From positions 65,134-129,133 of the forward strand of contig BBFS01000004.1 in NCBI GenBank assembly GCA_001313365.1: a stretch of DNA of 64,000 nt. The letters are read 5' to 3'. Below, piece by piece: positions 40,004-49,596 of this stretch (position 1 is the first letter of the stretch; the number at the start of each line of letters is the position of its first letter). The notes beneath the pieces are model-generated. The model had not been told where the DNA came from and did no database searches. It worked only from the letters and a program-made list of their open reading frames with translations. The DNA comes from Paenarthrobacter nitroguajacolicus JCM 14115 (lineage in GTDB: Bacteria; Actinomycetota; Actinomycetes; Actinomycetales; Micrococcaceae). A program made the translations under genes and the position numbers.

Positions 40004-41806
40004 GGACGAGATCGGGTAGCAGCAGTCCTCTGGTTTCAGTGGGACTCTGGGCGTTGACCGGCTACATGGCCTTCTGCCTCTTGGTCCAAGCAGCCGCGCA
40101 GCTTGCCGGCGCCGGGCGCTGTGGCGGGAGGCCGCCGTCGTATTTCAACCCTGCTGCAGGCGTCGGCTTGTTTGCCGGCCGTCAGGACTGGCTTGTTGGT
40201 ACTTCCCGAAACTGCACCGTAGACATTGGGGCAATCTGGTGGATTGTAGGTAGCGTTCTCACGTTGCTTGCGGCGCTCGCAGCCGCGTCGGCGCTGGCTT
40301 GGAGAACCTGGAAACAGTCCGGCGCGTGGCTGCGGCAGGACATCCTGAGCAGGGATGGCGTCGCTGGCCGGGCAGAGATACTTCGGGACTTCGGAGCCAG
40401 AGCGGTTCGCAAGCGTGGGCGATACACTCGCCCGGGCCTCAGCAAGCCGAGCATTCACGATGTTTCGTGGACACTTGGGCGCTCCCGCGGGGTGACTATC
40501 CATGTTTCCACCGAAGAGTCAATGGTCATTCAAGGGGCTCCTCGCTCGGGCAAGGCCTATACGTGGTCATCAATGCGATTCTCGATGCACCCGGCGCTGT
40601 TGTCACCACATCAACGCGAGCTGACAACCTGGTGGTCACGATGCGAGCGCGGATGTCTGATGGGCGGCCGGTTACAGTCTTTGATCCTCAGGGCATGTCG
40701 GGTCTGCCAACGACGCTGCGCTGGTCGCCTGTACGTGGTTGCGGTGACCCCGATATCGCAACCCGACGGGCTCTTGTGATCACCGCAGATACAGAGATGA
40801 AGGGCGAGAATGCCGCGTGGCAAAAGCGATCGCTGATCGTGCTCCAGTGCCTGCTCCATGCGGCTGCGCTGTCAGGGGAGGGCATCGCAGCATTCCGACG
40901 ATGGTCGTCCAGCCCGGTGTTGGCCAGAGAGGCCCTGGATATTCTGGGGCGTCCCGGCGCGGCGTTGGGGGTGGCAGGCTGATCTGATGGGGGATCTTGG
41001 AAGACGACCCACGGAACACTTCCAACTCCTGGATTGGGGTCTCAGCCGCAGTGGCTCCGCTCTCATCTCCGAGGGTATTAGCGGCGCTGAACCCACAGGA
41101 CGAAGCTCAAGAGTTTGATCCCAAGGACTTCATCAGGCAACGAGGGACGCTCTACCTCATTGGCACCCGCTCTGGAGCGGCGGCCGCTGGCCCCTACCTG
41201 TCCGCCCTGATCGACGACATCGATAACGCCGCGCGAGAGCTGGCCTTCGTCGCACCTGGAGGCCGACTCGATCCACCGCTTTCTCTGATCCTCGACGAGA
41301 TAGCGAATCTATCGCCGTGGCCCGGCCTGCCTGTAGTGCTCTCTGATGGTGGTGGTATCGGCATCTCAACGCTCGTGGTTCTGCAGTCCCTTTCGCAGGC
41401 GCGGAGCGGATGGTCGATCGAGGAGGCAGCCACCATCTGGGATTCCGCGATCATCAAAGTGATCTTCGGCGGCGGATCGGATGAACGTGACCTGCGCTCG
41501 CTGGCGGGACTACTGGGGGGGGAACGGAGCCTCATTCTCAACACGCGTTCCTGGTCGGCTCAGGGACGGCAGGACGGCGAACAGATTCGGGAGAGCCCGG
41601 TTATTCGCCTGGATGAGATCAGGCGCCTTCCGGTAGGTACGGCGCTCATGCTTGGTCGCCGCACGAGGCCGATTCTCGTGGACCTTCGTGACTGGCATAG
41701 GCGGAAGGATGCCGCTGAGATTGGGCGATCAAAGCTGGAGACCGAGAGAGAGCTGGCCGCCGGCCATCTGAGTCGGCAGGAAGCGAACAGCGAGGCTGAT
41801 TCATGA
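40000..41806 (+). CDS. Type IV coupling protein (TraD/TraG-like)
   Basis: About 600 residues. Two N-terminal helices (VGLWALTGYMAFCLLVQAAA; IWWIVGSVLTLLAALAAASA) are followed by the ATPase domain with Walker A in VIQGAPRSGKGLYVVINAIL and FDPQGMSGLP. An all-alpha insert reads QCLLHAAALSGEGIAAFRRW. Walker B is in PLSLILDEIANLSPW; the end has EQIRESPVIRLDEIRRLPVG. It recruits the relaxase-DNA complex to the channel. GTG start overlaps the ATPase stop. Breaks lie near 40555, 40820, 40972 and 41000. It ends by overlap with the next gene. Confidence 0.82.
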
Positions 41807-42306
41807 GTACCCAGGCGGACGATTCTGACTTCGAGGTGGGGGGGCGGGTATCTGACTTGGATGATGAACTCACGGCGGAACTGTTCCGGTCTTCATTCCA
41901 GCCGTCGCCGCGCAGCGTCGGCATGACCCATCGATGGCGGGACATGTCATCGGCGCAGGCGGACGTGGTGTGGCAGAGCCTCTTCGACTGGGTTCGATGG
42001 TTCGTTGCGACGTATCAGCTGACGACATCGGTGGTGCCGGATTGCTGGTGGCGGCACTCAGAGATAGTGGCGGAGCTGTATGCGCTTCAGCGGGCCGAAG
42101 CAGCATCTTTTACGTCAGACGACTCGGGATTCGGCCCGCTGGCGTTCCACGAGCGGCTGCCGCACGGTGTCGAGCGTCTTCGAACCCACACGCGGACTGC
42201 TGGGTGCGTTGGGTTGCAGAGTCACAAGGAACCCGTCATGAGGATCGTGCCAGCCGAGCCGGACTTCGACGAGTGGAAGCTGGGCACCCATCAGACTCGA
42301 AGCTGA
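41803..42306 (+). CDS. DUF4913-family protein
   Basis: 168 residues in one frame. The pattern VWQSLFDWVRWFVATYQL, CWWRHSEIVAELYALQRAEA, FGPLAFHERLPHGVERLR and a late CVGLQSH fits the DUF4913 family, common in actinobacterial plasmids and conjugative elements next to coupling proteins. The conserved His and Cys suggest metal binding; function unknown. The start overlaps the coupling protein stop (ATGA). Confidence 0.72.
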   Translation: MSTQADDSDFEVGGRVSDLDDELTAELFRSSFQPSPRSVGMTHRWRDMSSAQADVVWQSLFDWVRWFVATYQLTTSVVPDCWWRHSEIVAELYALQRAEAASFTSDDSGFGPLAFHERLPHGVERLRTHTRTAGCVGLQSHKEPVMRIVPAEPDFDEWKLGTHQTRS

Positions 42307-42389
42307 CCCCGTCATGACGTTGCTTTGTTTGCTCGACATGAATAGGTGATCCCTACTTGGGGCCGTCTAGAAGCACGAAGGATGCTGTC

Positions 42390-43550
42390 GTGGCCTCTGA
42401 ATCTGAACTGAATGCTGACGCAAACGGGGCTGAAGAAGCCGCCGCGCCGCCGTCGAACGTTCGCCTGTCACCTGAGGAGCGCATAGCCGACCTGACCAGG
42501 GGACTTCACACAGCACTTGAGGAAGCCATTGATTCGCCCATGCGCTGGCAGGTTCTGCTTGACGCCTCCGCAACCCTGTGGCGGTACTCAGGAGGTAACG
42601 TCGCCCTGCTGATGATGCAGATGGCACAGCGCGGCACCCAAGAGCCGACTCTGGTGGCCGGCTACAAAGAGTGGGCTCGGCATGGGCGAACGGTTCTGCG
42701 GGGGGGAGAACACGCGCTCTGGGTTATCGCGCCGCGGACGGCCTCGATGCAGGAACTGATTCTGGCTGACGGACAGCGCAAGCTCCTGCCAGCGAATCAG
42801 ACTGCACCTGATGATGCTGTCAGCAGAGGCAAGAAGAACGTGATCACAGGTTGGCGCGGGCAGGCTGTCTTTGACGTTACCCAAACGGAGGGCACGCCGC
42901 TGCTGGTGCCTCGCGCGGATGCTCAAGGTGGGGGCGGACGTGGGTGATCTGTGGAGTTCCCTGCGTGAGGTTGCGAAGGAACACAGCTTCCGGGTTGAGG
43001 TGTCGGGATTTCAACAGGGCTACACGAGTGGCTATACCGACTTTGATGCTCGTCGAATTCAAGTTGGTGCTGGATGAACGACGAGGAGCGGGTAGCGGTT
43101 CTTGCCCACGAACTAGGTCACGTCCTTTTGCACGGACCAGACGACCGCCTTGGGCGACTGTATGGCAGCAGCGCGAACCATCGCGGCTTGGCGGAAGTGG
43201 AAGCCGAATCGGTTGCTATACCGTCCTGCGGGCCCATGGCATTGATCGTGGACAGCAGTCAGCTTCCTATCTGGCTGGCTGGGCCGACGCTGTCATCCGC
43301 GCGGAAAACGATTTGAAGCACAGCTCCTCAGATGGCTGGGTGCCGACGTCGCGCGTCGACATCGCCAAGTCGGTCCTGGGGGCGGGTGACCGCAGCAACC
43401 AAGGGGATCCTCGCCGTCTCGGATCCACCTGGGTTCGGAGGAAAGTTCGCTACCGCCAGTGCTGACCGGACCGTTGCGGACAATCCGACGTATGCCGGCG
43501 TCCCTGGACCGAATGCTTCATTGAATGGTCCCGAGATTGCTGGTCCCTGA
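42390..43550 (+). CDS. ArdC-like antirestriction protein with ImmA/IrrE-type peptidase domain
   Basis: About 385 residues. The N-terminal ArdC-type ssDNA-binding domain is RWQVLLDASATLWRYSGGNV, LMMQMAQRGTQEPTLVAGYK, GRTVLRGEHALWVIAP and VFDVTQTEGTPLL. A metallopeptidase domain follows with HELGHVLLHGPDD and a later Glu in GLAEVEAESVAY. Such proteins shield incoming single-stranded DNA during conjugation. GTG 42390 lies 7 bp after GAAGGA. Breaks lie near 42920, 43075, 43220 and 43378. Confidence 0.78.
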
Positions 43551-43602
43551 AAGCACAGATGTCCGTCGGGAGAAGCCCGTCGACTAAGGAAGGTAACCCA
43601 TC

Positions 43603-44106
43603 ATGAATACAAAGATCCCCATCACCATCGCGGGGGGGAACCTGGTCGCAGATCCCGAACTGACCATCGGGGGGGAATCCGGTACTCCGCACGCGAAGCT
43701 CCGCGTTGCCGTAAACCAGCGGATTCAGAACCCAGATGGCACCTGGCGAGATGGCGAGCCGGTCTTCCACAACGTGTCAGCGTTCCGGATGCTCGCGGAG
43801 AACGCTTCTACTTCTCTGAAGAAGGGTGACCCTGTGACAGTGTCAGGTGAGCTTGAGTTCCGTGCTTACGACAAAGACGGGGGGGAACGACGTGAAGCCC
43901 GGCGGATCATCGCTGGCACCATCGGTCCCGACCTACGCTTTGGGACTGCGACGTATCAACGCTCCGCACGAGCAGTAGCGGAGCCCGAGGCGGGCGTGGA
44001 GGCAACAGGGCCACAAGCCACGACGGCGACTGGATGGCCGGCGTACAACGTGACCACGAAGGGTCCGGTGGTCACGTCCCCCTTTAGGCGGAGCTCCGGT
44101 GAATGA
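43603..44106 (+). CDS. ssb: Single-stranded DNA-binding protein
   Basis: 167 residues. An OB-fold begins ITIAGGNLVADPELTIG, continues PHAKLRVAVNQRI and HNVSAFRMLAENASTSLKKG, and ends DPVTVSGELEFRAYDKDGGE. The acidic tail typical of chromosomal Ssb (DDDIPF) is absent; it ends SPFRRSSGE, as in element-borne copies. It protects transferred DNA. The frame is open, but two 7-G runs (43633, 43669) and one near 43878 probably add residues. RBS GAAGGTAACCCATC precedes the ATG. Confidence 0.85.
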   Translation: MNTKIPITIAGGNLVADPELTIGGESGTPHAKLRVAVNQRIQNPDGTWRDGEPVFHNVSAFRMLAENASTSLKKGDPVTVSGELEFRAYDKDGGERREARRIIAGTIGPDLRFGTATYQRSARAVAEPEAGVEATGPQATTATGWPAYNVTTKGPVVTSPFRRSSGE

Positions 44107-44138
44107 CATGAGCGTCTGACCTGCCTTCGCCGTACCGT

Positions 44139-44178
44139 GCCCACGTCTCGATTGCTGAGGCGTGGGCTCTTCTTTGTT
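44139..44178 (+). terminator. Terminator after ssb
   Basis: GCCCACG (44139-44145) pairs with CGTGGGC (44161-44167) and is followed by TCTTCTTTGTT, 33 bp after the ssb stop. Confidence 0.7.
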
Positions 44179-44221
44179 CAGCATGAATACGCATTCGAAT
44201 ATATGTTCTAATCTTGTTGCT

Positions 44222-44504
44222 ATGAGACCGAAGCAAGACTCCACCGCTTTCGCCCGCATGATGGCGCAGATAGACGCCGACAACAGCCACCCGAAACCTG
44301 ACGACGGCCAGATCATTGAGCTCGAGCCTGGTAGTCAGCCTCTCGTTCGCGTGGGGGGACATCTATGGTCGGGCGATCAAATATACGAGTAGCTTTGGGC
44401 TGGTTGAGTGGGTGGATGACAGGCGGGACTATCACGTTCAGTGGTTCCCGGCGGGGCAGGTTAGGCGTGTGGACCAAGAATCGTGGAGGGGGCGGCCGCT
44501 GTAG
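44222..44504 (+). CDS. Small unknown protein
   Basis: About 93 residues joined across a G run at 44354-44359: MRPKQDSTAFARMMAQIDAD, then KYTSSFGLVEWVDDRRDYHV and QVRRVDQESWRGRPL. The second half looks like a small beta-rich fold. No family was recognised. AT-rich DNA precedes the start and may hold its promoter. It lies between the transfer operon and the convergent relaxase operon. Confidence 0.5.
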
Positions 44505-44585
44505 GTTCTCGGTATCGGCTTCTGGGCATAGAAGCTGGCCACCAATACGAAGTGATTGAACCGCAGCGGTTGGCGATCGCGACAA

Positions 44586-45092
44586 CTAGGCGAGCGGCGC
44601 CCACGCCAGGATATGGTCACCGCTGATCCGGTAAGTCTCTGGCCACGGAGCTCCCGGTCGCACCTGCACTGGATCTGGTCGTATCAGCAGAACGGATCCA
44701 GGCCAGATGGGCTCGGGTAGTGCTTCGATCCACGCCGGTTGGATGTAGTCGAACCGGTTCCACCTGATGGTGACCCAAGAGCCCGTCGGCTGAGGTGCGT
44801 CGACGCTTAGGACCGTAACCTCAGTTGTAGTCCCGCTAGCCTCTTTCAGACCTTCGAGACGCGTCCAATGAGCGTGGGTTTCCGATTGCCACCGCCGCAG
44901 ACCGTGAATGCGTCGACCCCAGACGGCAATGAGTACGACGCTTAGGGCGGCGACGGTCAGCAGCAACCAAGCGGTTCCGGTAACCGTAAAGGCCAAGGCG
45001 GCCAGAATTAGGGCAATCACGAACGTCACTGCGCTCGCGACGATCAGAGCGGGTGTTCCTACTCTCGGCTTGAGGACTGGGTTCATATGCAT
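44586..45092 (-). CDS. Small membrane protein, unknown
   Basis: 168 residues in one clean frame. Two adjacent helices near the N-terminus (ALIVASAVTFVIALILAALA; AWLLLTVAALSVVLIAVWG) are followed by a basic loop and a soluble domain (EVTVLSVDAPQPTGSWVTIR; PGSVLLIRPDPVQVRPGAPW). Last gene of the minus-strand relaxase operon. No family was recognised; entry exclusion or regulation are possible roles without direct evidence. Confidence 0.6.
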   Translation of the reverse strand: MHMNPVLKPRVGTPALIVASAVTFVIALILAALAFTVTGTAWLLLTVAALSVVLIAVWGRRIHGLRRWQSETHAHWTRLEGLKEASGTTTEVTVLSVDAPQPTGSWVTIRWNRFDYIQPAWIEALPEPIWPGSVLLIRPDPVQVRPGAPWPETYRISGDHILAWAPLA

Positions 45093-45111
45093 ACTTGCTC
45101 CAGCTTCCAGT

Positions 45112-45522
45112 TTAAAGCTGCCACCCCGCGGTTGTCAGGCTTATTGGGGGGGAGTCGAACGCAGAGAAGTTGCCGAGACCCTTGGTTTTTGGCTGTGGTG
45201 TGGCGGCTTGGGTGATTTCTTGCCGTAGGTGGTCCCACTGCGCTCGCTGTTCCCATTCCCAGTCCGCCGGAGTCGCACCAAGGGCGAGTGCCGCGCTATT
45301 GAGGCCCCACCGATCCCGGTACACGGCCACATCACGAAGCAGTGCGGCCGACTCGAGCGGATCTGCACCCGCCTCGATGTCTTTTCGCAATAGTGCGGCC
45401 CATTCAGGGTCATCGAGTAGAACCGCGTCGGCGACGTGCGACGCACGGTTCCCAATCCGCCGTCGTACTTGGTCCAGTAGGACTGTAAGGTCTGCGCGAT
45501 CTATCGGCAGCTGCTCAGTCAA
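45112..45522 (-). CDS. Conserved protein downstream of the relaxase
   Basis: About 136 residues: LTVLLDQVRRRIGNRASHVA, LLRDVAVYRDRWGLNSAALA, EWEQRAQWDHLRQEITQAA. All-alpha, without membrane segments; such sequences are often fused to or encoded just after MobF relaxases in actinobacteria. TTG at 45522 is the visible start, but the frame could extend upstream to the ATG at about 45552 through the 7-G run. A role in the relaxosome is inferred. Confidence 0.55.
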   Translation of the reverse strand: MTEQLPIDRADLTVLLDQVRRRIGNRASHVADAVLLDDPEWAALLRKDIEAGADPLESAALLRDVAVYRDRWGLNSAALALGATPADWEWEQRAQWDHLRQEITQAATPQPKTKGLGNFSAFDSPPISLTTAGWQL

Positions 45523-45588
45523 CGGATCGATGGGCGAGGGGGGGCATCGCCGAGCAGAACCTGCGAAGCCGGGCGTGGATAACGGCGG

Positions 45589-48500
45589 TCAGGTCCCGCG
45601 CATTGGCATCTGAGCCAGAGCCTCGTTCAAGGCCCGATGGGCTCCTAGGCGACTGATGTTCTTGGCACGTCGCCACGCAGCGACGGCGGCGCCCCAAGCA
45701 GGAGATTCGCGCATCTCCTCAGAGCGGCTGGGCCTAAGACTGTCGATATCCCTGGCGAGTTCAAGACCGGAAGCGATTTGAGCCAGGTAATCGTATTCGC
45801 GGCTCAGACGCTCGAGCTGTCGGCGTGCTGCTGTTCAAAGTCCCGTACTTCGTGAGCCGTTCGCTCCGCGCCTTCAGCAGCAAGGACCTCACCAAGGATC
45901 ACCCGCCAGCTCGAACGGGCGCTCGGGTCCAGGATCTCGTCCTCGTCGGGGTCGTTCTCGCTGACGTAGGCAGTGTTGGAGTGCCGGCCCCCCCGGGTCA
46001 TGCTGACATACAGCAGTTCCCGCGTGAGGCGCCCAGGGGTCACGACAGTGTGGCCGGTGTCGACAGTGAGGCCTTGACTGCGATGGGCTGTGGTGGCGTA
46101 GCCGAGCTCCAGGGATGATTCCACGTAACTGCTCGGCAAGGACAGGGCAGCCCCCCCGGTGTCTTTTCGTATCGCGTTTAGAGCACCGTGGCGTCTATCG
46201 ACAGCGGTGACTTCGAGCAGCGCCCCCCATTGCGAAGAAACTCACCTCGATCGTCCCGAACGGATCTGTCATTTCGACGAGCAATGACGATGTCGCCCCG
46301 ACCGGCTCGAAGCCCGTCCCGAAGGAGCACAGTACGTTCCGCGTCCACGTCACCCAGACTTACCCTGTCGGCTTGAGCCCGTTCATTGAGCATCTGGACG
46401 GTCTCGTTGTCCGGCGCTATCAAGACTGAGAGACGGCCAGCCAGGATATCCGTGTGCCAGTCGGAATAGGCGTGGTCGACCATGTCCGAGTAGTGGCCAT
46501 GCCTAATGCGATCATGGTCCTCATACTCTGCGAGCACAGACGGACGACCCTCACGCAGCCCGAGGGAGGCTGAACGTTCCCACGGATCATTGAAACGCCA
46601 GATCGTGCTCAACCGCGCTGCCTTACCTTGCCGATCAAGCCAGCCAAGCACACCGCCGGCATCGATGGAATCGAGCTGGGCCGGATCGCCAACCAAGAGA
46701 ATTTTGGCTCCCGCTTCCGTGGCCTGGCGGACCAGGCTGCTACCTGAAGAGTCGAGACCATGGAGGCTCATCGATGATCACAAGCTGTTGGGGGGGATGA
46801 AACTGCCATTGGGACTGCTCGGCGGACAGCCGCGCGACCTCTTGTTGAAGGCGGCTAACGATTGGACCGCTGGTGGCCGCCGCCACACGGAGTCGATCGT
46901 CCGCTCGGAAGAACCGCCCTGCCCGCTCGGCCGCACCAGACCCAACGGATTCGTGCAGCCACTTAGCGACGTTCTCAGCCACCATCCGCAGCTCTGAGCC
47001 GAGAACCTCGGCGCTCGCAGCAGCCGGGGGGGCCAGCCCAACAACGCTGCCCATCCCATACGCCGCCTCCCATGCTGCTTTGACCGCGCCAAGGGCCGTC
47101 GTCTTCCCGGTCCCGGCCGGCCCGATGATGGCATCGACTCTGCTGGAGCTCAGCAGGACATCCGATGCGCCTTAAGTTGGTCATCGTGCAGGGGTAACCC
47201 TTGGGCGTTTCTGTATGACGTTAGCGTTTCAAAGGTGAGATCGACCGGCACGGCCGGGCCGCCGTCGTCGTTCTTAGCCGCCATGACTTCGTCCTCAAAG
47301 GTGAGCGTCGACTCATCCGTGTAGAGACGCGACCCAGGGAAATCGAACACGCTGCGCCCGGCGAATCGAAGATCATCGGCGGCATCCGCGGGGGGGACGC
47401 CGTAACGGTACTGGTTGAGCGGCACGGATTGACGCTCTGCCGCAGTGGCCACGGCATCGATCAGCTCGTTGCGGTCGGCGGGGGGGAGGCGCAACGGATC
47501 TCAGCGCACACACGCTCACCCTCGGCGATCAGGTTCCAGCGATTCCAGGTAGAGCGTTTAGCGGCGACATGCTGCCGGGTAACAAGCCCGACGGCGGTAA
47601 TCCAGTCCGGGGGGGCGAAATCACCAACGCTGAAGGGGGCGTGAGCGGGAGCGCCGAATGGTGGACGCCACGACTGATTCGGGATCGAAACCCTGAGCCA
47701 TTGCTCTGGCCCGCCACTGTGCGGAAAGCAGTCGCAGAGGTGCAGGCGAAGCATCTTTAGGAGTTCGAGTCGAGAGTGTGGCTTGCTGGCGCAATCTGAC
47801 GGTGGTTGTCGCCGTCGGTGGCGTTCGGTGTTCCGTGGTCCACTGTTCGACCAGGCGATCGGTTTCGATGTCGATGAGCCTTGAGCGGTTGGAGAACTCG
47901 CGAATGAGGGCCTCAGCGATGCCACTGAGTTGCTGGCTTGGGTTGTGTGTGTTCTGCGCTGGGGGGGCTCGGATGTCGGTTTCTGTGCCGATGCTGGTGC
48001 GCAAGGCATCGAAGAGGAGTCCGTTGTAATGCTCGCTGGCGGCTACGACGGCTTTGTATAGAGTGCGGGAGTCCAACGTGGCCCAGGCGCCGTCCGTGAC
48101 ACGCTGAACCCGGTTGGCGATGACAAGGTGAGTGTGGAGCTGAGGGTCACCGGTGCGAGATTCCCAGTGGTCGAATGCTGCGGCAATGATTCCTCTGGTG
48201 CCGACGTGCGCTACTCCGTTTCGCCCGGACCTGGTGTTGATGACCTGCTCTTCCATCCAGGCCAGTGTTGCTTCGACGGCCTCGTGGTGAGTGTCTAGTA
48301 TTTGCTCTTGGACAGGGCGGGGGGCTGAGGGCCCACAGCGTGGAGACGGACTTCGGGACGCTGAACGTGAGGTCGAACCCGGCGACGGCGTGCTTCGCCG
48401 CATTGTGGTTACTGGCCTCTTGGCCGATCGGTCGCTGCCCGTGGGCCCTCCCCCCCAGCGGTTGGTTGCTGTCAGGGTGGGTCGCGTCTTGGAAAATGGC

Positions 48501-48713
48501 ACGTGCATCGGATTCCGTGACCTTATCTCCGGCTTCTCTGGCGATCCCTTGGAGCCGTTTCCCAACCAACGTCCTTGGGGGCGTTCCCGTCTTCATGTAA
48601 TAGCTGATGGTGTCTGGGGGGGAGTAGGGGAGAAGTCGTCCAACATCGTTGACTTGAACAGGTACTTGAGCCCTGACCGTACGGAGAGCCTGGCTATGGA
48701 CATCGTCACGGCC
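45589..48713 (-). CDS. MobF-type relaxase-helicase (TrwC/TraI-like)
   Basis: About 1,040 residues. It nicks the transfer origin and unwinds the strand. ATG 48713 gives MSIARLSVRSGLKYLFKSTM; the catalytic tyrosines are in DTISYYMKTGTPP. Relaxase core GFDLTFSVPKSVSTLWAL and the HUH metal motif near LHTHLVIANRV follow. The helicase half has Walker A IIGPAGTGKTTALGAV, Walker B QLVIIDEASMVS, LLVGDPAQLDSIDAGGV, and the UvrD-like end GYATTAHRSQGLTVD with LLYVSMTRG. It ends ALAQMPMRGT. Many breaks lie at G runs (46005, 46158, 46790, 47030, 47390, 47480, 47612, 47960, 48450, 48620). Confidence 0.88.
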
Positions 48714-49044
48714 GTACTCCCGCGCGATTCCTGGTGGGCAGCCAGCCTCGACGACGGAGAATGTCGAGTGTCACTGAATCGAGTGCGATGCCTTTTGCGC
48801 GCGAAATTTGGAGCAAGACAGCTGCCACTCGGGCGAAGTCTTGGACGTTCGTTCGCTGGGCGCGCTTTAGGCGAAGGACTTCGTTATGCAGGAGACCGTT
48901 TCTGGTTTCCAGCTCTTCGTAGATGGCGTGGAGACGTTCGAGTTCCGAGGACTGAGATCGCAGCTCTGTAAGGAGGCGGTCTATGCGGTTGGCGCCGTTT
49001 CCAGTATCGCAATGTGTTCGCTGTTCGGAGGTCTGCTTGCTCAC
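48706..49044 (-). CDS. Small coiled-coil protein upstream of the relaxase
   Basis: 112 residues, starting MSKQTSEQRTHCDTGNGANR. A coiled-coil helix follows (LLTELRSQSSELERLHAIYE; ELETRNGLLHNEVLRLKRAQ), then RVAAVLLQISRAKGIALDSV. Its last 8 bp overlap the relaxase start, implying coupling. Position and size fit a relaxosome accessory or oriT-binding protein; no family was recognised. Confidence 0.6.
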   Translation of the reverse strand: MSKQTSEQRTHCDTGNGANRIDRLLTELRSQSSELERLHAIYEELETRNGLLHNEVLRLKRAQRTNVQDFARVAAVLLQISRAKGIALDSVTLDILRRRGWLPTRNRAGVRP

Positions 49045-49303
49045 ACCAGTTCATGTGGTTTGCAAGCACAACCATCATGATTCCCTGGTCAGTTGGCCTT
49101 GGATGCCAGAGGTGTGATGGAAGGAGATGGTCGGTGGCGGTCAGACAGGCCTACTGGTGGCGACGCGGATGCCTGACTGTCAGCAACGTGGCTTTTGGAC
49201 ACAAGTGGCCAAGATGTTGCGCAAGCGGTTGGAGGTATCGGAAGCGTCGTAGTTCGCTGTCATCGCACGAGAGGTCTTTCGCGGTGATTGAGCCAATAAC
49301 GCG

Positions 49304-49328
49304 ATTGCGCAGCAGCCTGTTGCGCAAT
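49304..49328. repeat. Inverted repeat, candidate oriT element
   Basis: ATTGCGCA (49304-49311) and TGCGCAAT (49321-49328), perfect 8-bp arms with a 9-nt spacer, about 260 bp upstream of the relaxase accessory gene. Small inverted repeats of this size mark MobF oriT sites. Confidence 0.45.
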
Positions 49329-49518
49329 TGCCGAAGCACCCTTTCCGGGCAGCTCCTTTCGGGCGGGGCCGGCTGTCAGATATGAATCTAAGACTGTTCG
49401 GCAGATGCGTGTAGGAACTGCTTTGGGACCCTATTCTGACCGCCCTTGGCCACCCGCCTGACGTAAGGGTGGGGGTGTAGTTCCAACTGACATGTGGCAT
49501 GTCTAGCGGCGAATGACC

Positions 49519-49551
49519 ATGCGCCCGGCTGGATGCTCCAGCCGGGCGCAT
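49519..49551. terminator. Strong hairpin between element and catabolic cluster
   Basis: Perfect 15-bp stem ATGCGCCCGGCTGGA/TCCAGCCGGGCGCAT with a 3-nt loop. On the plus strand it is followed within 12 bp by ATTTTT. It lies 45 bp beyond the stop of the minus-strand permease gene. Confidence 0.75.
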
Positions 49552-49596
49552 ATGTGGCCTCATTTTTGGCTACTTAGCCACCGGTTTTGAGGTGCC

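Larger units (their letters stand above)
49045..49596. other. Non-coding end region, candidate oriT
   Basis: No convincing gene; a 62-codon minus-strand frame (49151-49339) has no features. It contains an inverted repeat at 49304-49328 and a terminator at 49519-49551. Being upstream of the relaxase operon, it is the best place for the transfer origin and may include the right border of the element. Confidence 0.45.

Noticed and set aside
47778..48029. Plus-strand frames within the relaxase gene
   Set aside because: Shadows of the minus-strand relaxase, whose motifs run continuously through this stretch.
49151..49339. 62-codon minus-strand frame before the relaxase operon
   Set aside because: Low-complexity Arg/Leu-rich product covering the inverted repeat; more likely non-coding oriT DNA.
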